Source: Lachnospiraceae bacterium XBB2008
Lineage (GTDB): Bacteria > Bacillota > Clostridia > Lachnospirales > Lachnospiraceae
Assembly: GCA_900102235.1 (NCBI GenBank)
Contig: FMVL01000005.1
Location: forward strand, 248,001-312,000
Length of the DNA stretch: 64,000 nucleotides
Direction: 5' to 3'
Below the pieces are notes generated by a model, which made no database searches, was not told where the DNA came from, and saw only the letters and a list, made by a program, of their open reading frames with translations. The translations under genes were made by a program, and so were the position numbers. Positions 39,398 to 48,099 of this stretch are shown piece by piece; the first letter of the stretch is position 1, and each line of letters begins with the position of its first letter.

Positions 39398-40723
39398 ATG
39401 GGAATACTTATAAAAAATGCGCTTGCGATACTGCCCGAAGGTGATAAGGACCGTGTAAAAAGGGCCAACATATACATAGAAGGCGACCGTATCGTCGGGA
39501 TAGATGATCTGAACGCATCGGCAGACGCAAATGTCCCTGACGGATTCAGCGCCGATAAGGTGATAGACGGGGCTGACAGACTTGTTATCCCGGGCCTTAT
39601 CAACTGCCATACCCACTCATACATGGCATTCATGCGAAACGTGGCCGATGATCTTTCCTTCATGGACTGGCTGTTCGGTACGATCGATCCCATAGAGCAG
39701 CAGATGACCGATGAGGATGCATATTGGGGAGCGATGCTCGCGATCGTTGAGATGATGAAGAGTGGGACCACCTGCTTCAACGATATGCAGATGAACATAC
39801 ATCAAACTACCCGCGCTGTACGAGAGACCGGAATGAGAGCCGTGATATGCAGAGGCCTGGTCGGAAGCGGCGATGATGAAGGCGGCCGTATGCGTATCAA
39901 CCAGACCCTTGAGGAAAAGCAAGCATTTGCGGACTGTGACCGTCTCACTTTCAGATTCGGACCTCACGCGCCCTATACCTGTGACGACGCATACATGAGG
40001 ATAGTAGCCGATGAGGCTGCGAAGCATGATATGGACATCCATGTTCATCTGTCCGAAAGCGTATCAGAGATAGAGCAGATCCGTGAAAAGTACGGCTGCA
40101 GTCCTATCGAGATGGCGGATAAGAACGGCCTTTTCGACAGGCGTTGCATAGCTGCGCACTGCGTTCAGGTAGATGATAACGATATTAAGATCATGGCAGA
40201 TAAGGGTGTAAGTGTAGTTACCAACCCTGCCAGTAACATGAAGCTCGGTAACGGTTTTGCGCCGATCCAGAAGATGCTGGATGCAGGCATCAATGTATGC
40301 CTGGGTACAGACGGAGCCGCTTCCAATAACTCGCTCAACATGTTCCATGAGTTGAGCCTTCTTACCCTTATCCATAAGGGAACCGGCAGGACACCCCAGT
40401 GCGTGAGCGCTGCCGAAGGCTTCAGGATAGCCACGATAAACGGTGCTAAGGCTCTTGGTCTTGAGGATCAGATCGGTTCCATCGAGACGGGCAAAAAGGC
40501 AGACCTTGCGATCCTGGATCTGAAGAATCCTTCTCTTCAGCCCAAAAACAATCTTCTTGCCGGATTATGCTACTCAGCAAACGGTTCCGAGGTTGATACC
40601 GTGATCATCAACGGCCGGATAACCATGGAAGGTCGCAAACTGCTGACGATAGACGAGGAACTGGTGTATAATAAAGTGAATGCGATCATAGAACGCATGG
40701 GTCTTGATAAAAAGGAGTACTGA
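39398..40723 (+). CDS. mtaD: 5'-methylthioadenosine/S-adenosylhomocysteine deaminase
   Basis: 441 residues of the amidohydrolase superfamily. The metal ligands are visible: H-T-H (in N-C-H-T-H-S, ~67-69), H (in V-H-L-S-E, near 213), H near 249 (A-A-H-C) and D (in L-G-T-D-G-A-A-S-N-N, near 309), with the Glu of L-S-E. This is the MtaD/DadD group that deaminates SAH to S-inosylhomocysteine (also MTA and 5'-deoxyadenosine). The adenosylhomocysteinase-family gene follows after 3 bases, as if one pathway is encoded. GAGAGGAGG precedes the ATG. Exact substrate preference cannot be read from sequence. Confidence 0.9.
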   Translation: MGILIKNALAILPEGDKDRVKRANIYIEGDRIVGIDDLNASADANVPDGFSADKVIDGADRLVIPGLINCHTHSYMAFMRNVADDLSFMDWLFGTIDPIEQQMTDEDAYWGAMLAIVEMMKSGTTCFNDMQMNIHQTTRAVRETGMRAVICRGLVGSGDDEGGRMRINQTLEEKQAFADCDRLTFRFGPHAPYTCDDAYMRIVADEAAKHDMDIHVHLSESVSEIEQIREKYGCSPIEMADKNGLFDRRCIAAHCVQVDDNDIKIMADKGVSVVTNPASNMKLGNGFAPIQKMLDAGINVCLGTDGAASNNSLNMFHELSLLTLIHKGTGRTPQCVSAAEGFRIATINGAKALGLEDQIGSIETGKKADLAILDLKNPSLQPKNNLLAGLCYSANGSEVDTVIINGRITMEGRKLLTIDEELVYNKVNAIIERMGLDKKEY

Positions 40724-40726
40724 TAA

Positions 40727-41974
40727 ATGGCAAGTGAGATCAGAGACATAAATCTGGCTGAATCCGGACACCGCAAGATAGAGTGGGTCAAGAGAAACTG
40801 TGACCTGCTTCGGACCCTTGAAGAGGAATTCAGTGTAAGCAAGCCTTTTGCAGGCAAAAAGATATGTCTGTCGGTTCATCTTGAAGCCAAGACGGCTTAT
40901 CTGTGCAAGGTATTAAAGGCCGGCGGAGCCGAGATGTTCGTAACGGGTTCCAATCCGCTCTCCACTCAGGACGATGTGGCAGCGGCGCTCGTGGATGACG
41001 GACTCGAGGTTCACGCATGGTACAATTCCACACCTGAGGAGTATGAATCACATATAAGGAACACTCTTAAGAACGGTCCCCACATCATAATCGATGACGG
41101 AGGCGATCTGGTATCAATGGTCCATAATGAGATGCCTGATCTGATTCCCAATATAATCGGCGGATGCGAAGAGACCACGACCGGTATCATCAGACTTGAA
41201 GCCATGAATAAGGCAGGGGCGCTCAGGTTCCCTATGGTCAGGGTAAACAATGCCGACTGCAAGCATCTGTTCGACAACAGATACGGTACGGGTCAGTCCG
41301 TATGGGACGGTATCAACCGCACGACCAATCTGATCGTTGCAGGCAAGATCGTGGTAGTTGCAGGTTACGGATGGTGCGGCAAGGGAACCGCGATGAGAGC
41401 CAAGGGCCTCGGCGCCAGAGTCATCGTGACCGAGATCGATCCCATCAAGGCCATTGAAGCGGTCATGGACGGATTCGACGTAATGCCGATGAACGATGCG
41501 GCAAAACTCGGTGACTTCTTCGTGACCGTGACCGGATGCGAAAAAGTAATAGATGAAGAAGATTTTGCAGTGATGAAGGATGGCGCGATACTTTGCAACG
41601 CGGGTCATTTTGACTGCGAGATCGATATGGCGACCCTTCGTAAGATCGCTGTCGAAGCCCGTGAGATGCGAAATAATATCATGGGATACAAACTGCCGAC
41701 AGGCCAGTGGATACATGTGCTCGGAGAAGGCAGACTCGTAAACCTTGCATGCGGCGACGGTCATCCCGCGGAGATCATGGACATGAGCTTTGCGATCCAA
41801 GCCCTGTCAGCGAAATATCTGGTAGAGCACGGAAGCGAGCTGACCGAGAAACTCATAGATGTGCCGCTTGAGGTCGATCAGGATGTAGCCCGCAGGAAGC
41901 TTAAGTTCCTCGGCAAAGAGATAGACGTGCTCACTCCGGAGCAGGAGAAGTACTTGAACAGTTATAACCTTTGA
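40727..41974 (+). CDS. ahcY: Adenosylhomocysteinase family (SAH or S-inosylhomocysteine hydrolase)
   Basis: 415 residues, the short archaeal/Thermotoga-like form. S-V-H-L-E-A-K-T-A near 50, D-D-G-G-D-L near 125, the NAD-binding loop V-A-G-Y-G-W-C-G-K-G (~210-219), N-A-G-H-F-D-C-E-I and L-A-C-G-D-G-H-P are the family motifs. The C-terminus lacks the K-P-x-x-Y-R-Y tail of typical bacterial and eukaryotic SAHH that closes over NAD in the neighbouring subunit. Its tight pairing with an SAH deaminase suggests that the true substrate is S-inosylhomocysteine, as reported for the Methanocaldococcus enzyme; that is inference. Cytoplasmic; it returns homocysteine to methionine synthesis. Confidence 0.92.
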   Translation: MASEIRDINLAESGHRKIEWVKRNCDLLRTLEEEFSVSKPFAGKKICLSVHLEAKTAYLCKVLKAGGAEMFVTGSNPLSTQDDVAAALVDDGLEVHAWYNSTPEEYESHIRNTLKNGPHIIIDDGGDLVSMVHNEMPDLIPNIIGGCEETTTGIIRLEAMNKAGALRFPMVRVNNADCKHLFDNRYGTGQSVWDGINRTTNLIVAGKIVVVAGYGWCGKGTAMRAKGLGARVIVTEIDPIKAIEAVMDGFDVMPMNDAAKLGDFFVTVTGCEKVIDEEDFAVMKDGAILCNAGHFDCEIDMATLRKIAVEAREMRNNIMGYKLPTGQWIHVLGEGRLVNLACGDGHPAEIMDMSFAIQALSAKYLVEHGSELTEKLIDVPLEVDQDVARRKLKFLGKEIDVLTPEQEKYLNSYNL

Positions 41975-42005
41975 CAGGTTTTCGTGATCAGGAAAGGATG
42001 AAAGT

Positions 42006-42119
42006 ATGCTGGTAGTAATAGGTGGAGGACTCCTCATAATCATACTTGCAGTCGTTATTTCGGTAGTCAGCACCTTTGTGTCATCGATAGCGGCGGCAGT
42101 TGACGAGGATGAAGACTGA
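42006..42119 (+). CDS. Tiny single-pass membrane protein
   Basis: 37 residues: one hydrophobic helix (about 2-28) followed by an acidic end D-E-D-E-D. GGAAAGG lies 8 bases before ATG 42006, which is the main support. It follows ahcY by 31 bases and faces the convergent TraX-like gene. Function unknown. Confidence 0.55.
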   Translation: MLVVIGGGLLIIILAVVISVVSTFVSSIAAAVDEDED

Positions 42120-42136
42120 GTCAGGATAAGATGAGG

Positions 42137-43096
42137 TCATAATACGGCAGGGTGCCAAAGGCCCGTGGCGTATGCGATCAGATACAGGATCACAAGATGC
42201 AGGGGATATATGATATAGAACAGATATTTGATCCCCTTTCCGCGTTTACCGTTGTATTTTGATATCGCGATGGCATCAGGCAGGGCGGCAACCTCCAGAG
42301 GACTGGACAGGATCGTCAGAGCGACACAGCCGTATACGACAGCCGATACATGGTCAGTTCTGTACAGATATATCAGAGCTATCGTAATGATCCCGGCGGA
42401 TATATAGTCCGTATTGAGCAGGTCGGCTGCCAGGCAGGCCGCTGATAAAACGATAAGATCGGCGCACAGTATGAGTGCTGTGCGCTCGTTATATTTTTCG
42501 GATGTTCGTGATACGGCCAGATAAACAACGACCAGACCGACTGCAGCGCATATGGGATAGAGTATCATCCCGGGAACGGACAGATCCGTTTTCCTGGTAA
42601 TGAACCTCTCCACACTCCATGTGAGATATGCCGGCGGGATGATCATTACCGCTACATATAAGAATCCTTTAGGCAGTCTCTTTTCATCGAGCGCACCGAT
42701 CTTTTCAAAGGCCCACAGCATCAGGACTCCGATACAGAGCGTAAAGAAGACATTCTGATGCTCGTTATAGAAAGGTTTTCCGTAAAAAGCCAGATCGAAG
42801 GGTATCTCGGAGACGAGGGCGAAAATAAATAAGCGAAAAGCGTATTTGCCGATATTTCTCGTATGAAGGACTCCCTCGACAAGCAGGAAGCAATATATGG
42901 GGAAAGCCGGTCTGCCGATAGTCCTCATAAGATAGTAGACAATATTTGTCACAGAACCTTCGACACTCACGGCGGGCATACGTTTAAGAATAGCATAGCC
43001 TATGTGGTCTATGATCATCGATATGACTGCGATGACCTTGAGCCCCTGTCCGGTAAGACCGGGAGTATTCGGTTTTTGATCGGCTGCGGTTTCCAT
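42137..43096 (-). CDS. TraX-family membrane protein
   Basis: 319 residues, about nine membrane helices. G-L-K-V-I-A-V-I-S-M-I-I-D-H-I-G near the start and I-G-R-P-A-F-P-I-Y-C-F-L-L-V-E-G are the TraX signature (family related to F-pilin acetyltransferase TraX and to acyltransferase 3). In Firmicutes these proteins are not linked to conjugation and their substrate is unknown; transfer of an acyl group to a surface component is the usual guess. It diverges from the DUF308 gene with 43 bases between. Confidence 0.88.
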   Translation of the reverse strand: METAADQKPNTPGLTGQGLKVIAVISMIIDHIGYAILKRMPAVSVEGSVTNIVYYLMRTIGRPAFPIYCFLLVEGVLHTRNIGKYAFRLFIFALVSEIPFDLAFYGKPFYNEHQNVFFTLCIGVLMLWAFEKIGALDEKRLPKGFLYVAVMIIPPAYLTWSVERFITRKTDLSVPGMILYPICAAVGLVVVYLAVSRTSEKYNERTALILCADLIVLSAACLAADLLNTDYISAGIITIALIYLYRTDHVSAVVYGCVALTILSSPLEVAALPDAIAISKYNGKRGKGIKYLFYIIYPLHLVILYLIAYATGLWHPAVL

Positions 43097-43139
43097 ATGG
43101 TCAGTATATCACAAACAAGCGGCGGCTTTAGGAGGCAAA

Positions 43140-44003
43140 ATGAAAACAGAGGAAAACACTCCCGTAAAGGAAAACGGCGAACAGAAGAGTACGACAAACC
43201 TTCTCGTCATTCTGATGGCGCTGATCTTCATCGCGCTTTCGGCGCTTATGCTGTTCATGCCGGAGGCGAATATCAAGCCGGAGTACCTGATCTATGTCGT
43301 GGGAGGCGTGATCATCATCACCGGCATAGTGCTTATAGTCAGATATTTCATCACTGACGCCTATAAGAACATGAATGAATACGGATTTTCGGCAGGTACG
43401 CTGTGCGTGATCCTGGGTGTATGCGTTTTGATCAGGGCAGCCGTGATCGCCGGCGTGATAGATCTGATCCTGGGCACATCCGTTCTTCTGATGGGCGTGA
43501 TCATGCTTCAGCATTCGCTTGATCTTAAGCGCATGGGTGATGCCGTGTGGGGGCTTGTGATAGTACTCGCCGTTCTGGCCATCATCTCGGGCGTGAGCCT
43601 GATCCTGAAGCCCGCTCCCGAAAAGATCGAGTATTCGTCGTTTGTGTGGTGGGTCGTTCTGATCGTGTCAGCCATAGGACTGATCGTAAACATCTATACG
43701 ATGATCCGTGTTGCGATCTATAAGCATAAGGAGAAAAAGAAGGCCGAAGAGGGAGAAAAAGAACCCGCGCAGTCGCCTGAACCGGCAAGTACGGACAACG
43801 GAGCCGCAACCGAAATCCCTGTTTCAACCGATACATATTCGGAACCGGAGACTTCTTACGTATCAACGGATGTTCCGGGTACACCGGAACCTGTTGTGTC
43901 AGATACACCGGAACCCGTCGCGCTGGATACCACGGAGTCTGCGACGACCGACGTACCATCCGACCCGGCGCCGGATACTGACGGGACAGACCCCGCGTTA
44001 TAA
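43140..44003 (+). CDS. DUF308/HdeD-like membrane protein with Thr/Pro/Glu-rich tail
   Basis: 287 residues. About six membrane helices in three pairs (residues 20-205) with repeated G-V-I-I-I-T-G and L-G-T-S-V-L-L-M-G-V-I-M motifs match the DUF308 group that includes HdeD. The last ~80 residues are a low-complexity tail with repeats of T-P-E-P-V and S-D/T-D-V, probably cytoplasmic and disordered. TTAGGAGG precedes the ATG. No function is known; HdeD in enterobacteria is linked to acid stress. Confidence 0.75.
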   Translation: MKTEENTPVKENGEQKSTTNLLVILMALIFIALSALMLFMPEANIKPEYLIYVVGGVIIITGIVLIVRYFITDAYKNMNEYGFSAGTLCVILGVCVLIRAAVIAGVIDLILGTSVLLMGVIMLQHSLDLKRMGDAVWGLVIVLAVLAIISGVSLILKPAPEKIEYSSFVWWVVLIVSAIGLIVNIYTMIRVAIYKHKEKKKAEEGEKEPAQSPEPASTDNGAATEIPVSTDTYSEPETSYVSTDVPGTPEPVVSDTPEPVALDTTESATTDVPSDPAPDTDGTDPAL

Positions 44004-44109
44004 TTTGTTTAGTTTTTTTTCATGATTTATTCGGTGCATTTTCAGCGCCGGTAAGGTAATATACGTAGTGTTGTTGGATTAGCGATAAAAGCGGATGAAG
44101 TGAGGACAT

Positions 44110-45597
44110 ATGAAGATCGGATTTGATAACGAAAAATATCTGTCGATGCAATCGGAACATATAAGGGAGAGGATTGCGAAGTTTGATAACAAGCTTTATC
44201 TCGAATTCGGAGGCAAGCTGTTTGATGATTACCATGCATCCAGAGTTCTGCCCGGGTTCCAGCCGGATTCCAAGCTTCAGATGCTCATGCAGCTGAAAGA
44301 CCAGGCGGAGATAGTCATAGCCATCAATGCTGAGGATATCGAATCCGGAAAGATGCGCGGAGACTACGGTATCACTTACGATATGGACGTCCTGCGGCTG
44401 ATCGATGCGTTTCAGAGCAAAGATCTCTATGTCGGAAGCGTAGTACTTACGATGTACAACTCCCAGCCGGAGGCTGTAGCTTTTGAGAAAAAACTTAACG
44501 ATCTGGGGATCCGTACCTACAGACATTACAGGATACCGGGATACCCTTACGATACCGCATCCATAGTGAGTGATGAGGGATACGGAAGAAACGATTATAT
44601 CGAGGCATCCAGGCCGCTCGTGGTCGTGACCGCTCCCGGTCCCGGAAGCGGAAAGATGGCAACATGTCTTTCCCAGCTCTATCACGAATACAGACACGGC
44701 ATCAAGGCCGGATATGCCAAATTCGAGACATTCCCCATATGGAACATTCCCTTAAAGCATCCGGTCAATCTTGCATATGAAGCGGCTACCGCAGATTTAA
44801 AAGACGTGAACATGATCGACCCGTTCCATCTTGAGGCATACGGTGAGACCACGGTCAATTATAACCGCGACATCGAGATCTTCCCCGTGGTCAAATCCAT
44901 GCTTGAGATGATCATGGGAACCAGCCCGTATAAATCTCCCACGGACATGGGTGTGAACATGGCCGGTAACTGTATCGTCGATGACGAAGCCTGCCGCGAG
45001 GCATCGCTTCAGGAGATAATCCGCCGCTACTATAAAGCACTTAACGACAAGAGGATCACCGGTGAGGCCAAGGATGATATCCGTAAACTCGAGCTTCTGA
45101 TGAACCAGGCCGAGATCACTATAGAGGACAGGAGAGTAGTCGGCGCTGCTCTGGCCAAAGAAAGAGACACCGGGCATCCGGCTGCGGCTATCGAACTTCC
45201 CGACGGGACCCTGGTAACGGGTAAGACCGGGGATCTGCTGGGGCCTTCCGCGGCCATGATCCTGAATGCGATCAAGACTCTTGCGGGCATCGATGATGAG
45301 ATCAAACTGATCGCGCCGGAGTACATCACCCCTATCCAGACACTTAAGACAGACTATCTGGGAAGCAATAATCCCAATCTCCATATGGATGAGATCCTGA
45401 TCGCGCTCTCATCCTCCGCGGGAACCAATGAACTGGCAGCCGAGGCGATAAGACAGCTTCCCAAACTCAGAGGATGCGATGCTCACTCCACCGTGATCCT
45501 TTCCGCTGCGGATACGGGTACATACCGCAGACTGGGCATACAGCTCACATGTGAACCCAGGTACGAGGAAGAAGACAGACTGTACCATAAACTGTAA
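44110..45597 (+). CDS. DUF1846/UPF0371 family protein
   Basis: 495 residues, full family length. The protein opens K-I-G-F-D-N-E-K-Y, with E-F-G-G-K-L-F-D-D-Y-H-A-x-R-V-L-P-G-F near 50, A-P-G-P-G-S-G-K-M-A-T-C-L-S-Q near 178 (P-loop-like) and a late G-C-D-A-H-S-T-V-I-L. DUF1846 proteins are conserved in Firmicutes; a structure exists but, to my knowledge, no proven reaction. The fold includes a nucleotide-binding-like loop. The ~105-base leader has no promoter I would name. FtsH follows 19 bases later. Confidence 0.92.
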   Translation: MKIGFDNEKYLSMQSEHIRERIAKFDNKLYLEFGGKLFDDYHASRVLPGFQPDSKLQMLMQLKDQAEIVIAINAEDIESGKMRGDYGITYDMDVLRLIDAFQSKDLYVGSVVLTMYNSQPEAVAFEKKLNDLGIRTYRHYRIPGYPYDTASIVSDEGYGRNDYIEASRPLVVVTAPGPGSGKMATCLSQLYHEYRHGIKAGYAKFETFPIWNIPLKHPVNLAYEAATADLKDVNMIDPFHLEAYGETTVNYNRDIEIFPVVKSMLEMIMGTSPYKSPTDMGVNMAGNCIVDDEACREASLQEIIRRYYKALNDKRITGEAKDDIRKLELLMNQAEITIEDRRVVGAALAKERDTGHPAAAIELPDGTLVTGKTGDLLGPSAAMILNAIKTLAGIDDEIKLIAPEYITPIQTLKTDYLGSNNPNLHMDEILIALSSSAGTNELAAEAIRQLPKLRGCDAHSTVILSAADTGTYRRLGIQLTCEPRYEEEDRLYHKL

Positions 45598-45616
45598 TTT
45601 TCTTATAGGTAATAAG

Positions 45617-48070
45617 ATGGATAATAATCAGAATCCCAACAATTCACAGGGCAACGGAAACAACAGGCCCGGAGGCAACGGAAACAATAATGACAGGGGT
45701 CCCAGGCGTCAGAGCGTGTTCATGTTCATAATCGCCGCTCTCATGACGCTCCTCATGGTTTCCTATTTCATGAGGCTGATCAATGGCTCCGGCACTCAGG
45801 AGGTGACTTATAACGAGTTCATCCAGATGCTGGAGAACGGAGAGATCGAGAAGGCATCGATCAGTTCCGACAGGATCGAATTCAACAAAAAAAGCGAAGA
45901 GAGTGCGCAGCCTGATATGAGCAGCCTGTTCTTCTACGCTACTTCACCCTCGGCGACCCTATATTATACCGGTAAGATCGAGGATGATGACACCGTGAGT
46001 GCAAGGCTTCTCGATGCGGGCGTAGAGGTGAGCGGCGAAGTGTCCGACGGGTCGAGCATACTCATGTCGATCCTGCTCACATATGTTTTGCCCATCCTTC
46101 TCATGTGGGTGCTCTTAAGCCTGCTTTTCCGGAAGATGAACAAGTCCGGAGGCGGATTCATGGGCATGGGCTTCGGCAAATCAAATGCCAAGGTATATGT
46201 TCAGAAAGATACCGGAGTAACGTTTGCGGATGTAGCCGGTGAGGACGAAGCAAAAGAATCTCTGGTCGAAGTCGTGGATTTCCTGCATAACCCGGCCAAA
46301 TATTCCAAGATCGGTGCGAGACTTCCGAAGGGCGCTCTTCTTGTAGGCCCTCCCGGAACAGGTAAGACGCTGCTCGCAAAAGCGGTTGCCGGTGAAGCTC
46401 ATGTTCCGTTCTTCTCTCTGGCAGGCTCCGATTTCATCGAGCTGTATGTCGGCGTGGGTGCATCGCGTGTCCGCGATCTTTTCCAGGAAGCCGAGAAAAA
46501 CGCACCCTGTATCGTATTCATAGATGAGATAGACGCTATCGGCCGAAGCCGTGATTCCAAGTACGGCGGAGGAAATGAGGAGCGTGAGCAGACGCTTAAC
46601 CAGCTCCTTTCGGAGATGGACGGTTTCGATGGCAAGAAAGGAATAATCATCCTGGCAGCGACAAACCGCCCCGAGATACTGGACAAGGCGCTTCTGCGTC
46701 CCGGACGTTTCGACAGGCGTATCATCGTAGATAAGCCCGATCTTAAGGGAAGGGTTGAGATCCTCAAGGTTCATTCCAAGGACGTCTTAATGGATGATTC
46801 GGTCGATCTTAACGAGATAGCACTTGCCACGAGCGGTGCGGTCGGTTCCGATCTGGCCAACATGATAAATGAGGCCGCCATCAATGCGGTCAAAGAGGGA
46901 AGAAACCTGGTAAGCCAGAAGGATCTGTTCAATGCCGTTGAGCAGGTGCTCGTCGGCAAGGAAAAGAAGGATCGCATCATGAGCGCCGAGGAGCGCAAGA
47001 TCGTATCCTACCATGAAGTGGGACATGCCCTCATCTCCGCGCTTCAGAAGAACTCCGAACCTGTACAGAAGATCACGATCGTACCCAGGACCATGGGAGC
47101 ACTCGGTTACGTGATGCAGGTTCCGGAAGAGGAGAAGTTCTTAAATACACAGGCTGAACTCCACGACATGCTTGTCGGACTTCTCGGAGGCCGTGCAGCT
47201 GAGGAGATCGTGTTTGATACGGTCACCACGGGAGCCGCAAACGACATAGAAAAGGCTACTTCCATAGCAAGATCCATGGTCACCCAGTACGGTATGAGCA
47301 AGCGTTTCGGCCTGATGGGCTTGGAGACCGTGGAGAGCAGATATCTGGACGGAAGACTTGCACTTAACTGCTCGGATGTGACTGCGGCCGATATAGATGA
47401 AGAAGTCATGAAGATCCTGAAGGATTGCTATAAGGAGGCCAAGAAGCTTCTCAAGGAAAACCGCAGCCTGATGGATAAACTGGCCGGCTACCTGATCAAG
47501 AAGGAGACCATCACCGGCAAGGAATTCATGAAGATATACAGGAAGGCCAAGGGATTGCCTGAGCCCAAGGAGGATGAGGAAAATCCCAAGACTCCCAGCC
47601 GCATCAATGAAAAGGCGAAAAAGTCATCCAAATCCGATAGCGATACAGCGAGCGACGAAGAGGATCTTGACGAGTATCTGAAGGAACTCGAGACGGAAAT
47701 GGAAGCGGAGAAAAAGGCTGCGGAGCAGAAAGCCGCGGAAAAGGCTGCAGCAAGATCTGCAACCGACCCGGAGACACCTGCTGACGATCAGGATCTTCAG
47801 ACGCAGATAAAGAAAAGCTTCCAGGCCGTTGTGGACGATCGCATATCCGTTACCAAAACGGAGACCATCGAATATGAAGCCAGGGAGAACACGCAGACCG
47901 GTGCGTACTCTGCTCCCGATACCGAAGATCCGGATGATCCGGAAGATAAGGAAGATATGGAGGATAAGCCCGAAGAGGCTCCGAAAGCGGAGGATAACGA
48001 CTCCGATGAAGATCCCGGTTCCGGCAGCTCATCTCTTCCGAGCGGCGGCGTATTCTCCGGACAGTCATGA
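45617..48070 (+). CDS. ftsH: ATP-dependent zinc metalloprotease FtsH, with long acidic C-terminal tail
   Basis: 817 residues. Asn/Gly-rich N-terminus, two membrane helices (~34-52 and ~152-175) flanking an extracytoplasmic loop, AAA+ domain with Walker A G-P-P-G-T-G-K-T, Walker B V-F-I-D-E-I-D-A-I and the second region of homology (R-P-G-R-F-D-R), then the M41 protease domain with zinc site H-E-V-G-H. It degrades misplaced membrane proteins and regulators. Compared with the ~650 residue family norm it carries an extra ~170-residue low-complexity Lys/Glu/Asp/Ala-rich C-terminal tail. ATG 45617 is chosen (AGGT upstream); the frame opens earlier inside the DUF1846 gene. Confidence 0.94.
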   Translation: MDNNQNPNNSQGNGNNRPGGNGNNNDRGPRRQSVFMFIIAALMTLLMVSYFMRLINGSGTQEVTYNEFIQMLENGEIEKASISSDRIEFNKKSEESAQPDMSSLFFYATSPSATLYYTGKIEDDDTVSARLLDAGVEVSGEVSDGSSILMSILLTYVLPILLMWVLLSLLFRKMNKSGGGFMGMGFGKSNAKVYVQKDTGVTFADVAGEDEAKESLVEVVDFLHNPAKYSKIGARLPKGALLVGPPGTGKTLLAKAVAGEAHVPFFSLAGSDFIELYVGVGASRVRDLFQEAEKNAPCIVFIDEIDAIGRSRDSKYGGGNEEREQTLNQLLSEMDGFDGKKGIIILAATNRPEILDKALLRPGRFDRRIIVDKPDLKGRVEILKVHSKDVLMDDSVDLNEIALATSGAVGSDLANMINEAAINAVKEGRNLVSQKDLFNAVEQVLVGKEKKDRIMSAEERKIVSYHEVGHALISALQKNSEPVQKITIVPRTMGALGYVMQVPEEEKFLNTQAELHDMLVGLLGGRAAEEIVFDTVTTGAANDIEKATSIARSMVTQYGMSKRFGLMGLETVESRYLDGRLALNCSDVTAADIDEEVMKILKDCYKEAKKLLKENRSLMDKLAGYLIKKETITGKEFMKIYRKAKGLPEPKEDEENPKTPSRINEKAKKSSKSDSDTASDEEDLDEYLKELETEMEAEKKAAEQKAAEKAAARSATDPETPADDQDLQTQIKKSFQAVVDDRISVTKTETIEYEARENTQTGAYSAPDTEDPDDPEDKEDMEDKPEEAPKAEDNDSDEDPGSGSSSLPSGGVFSGQS

Positions 48071-48099
48071 TCGAACCAGTTAAGATCTTATTGATATAG

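Noticed and set aside
42137-43096. Conjugative element marked by traX
   Set aside because: No other transfer, relaxase or integration gene nearby; TraX-like proteins are common chromosomal genes in Firmicutes.
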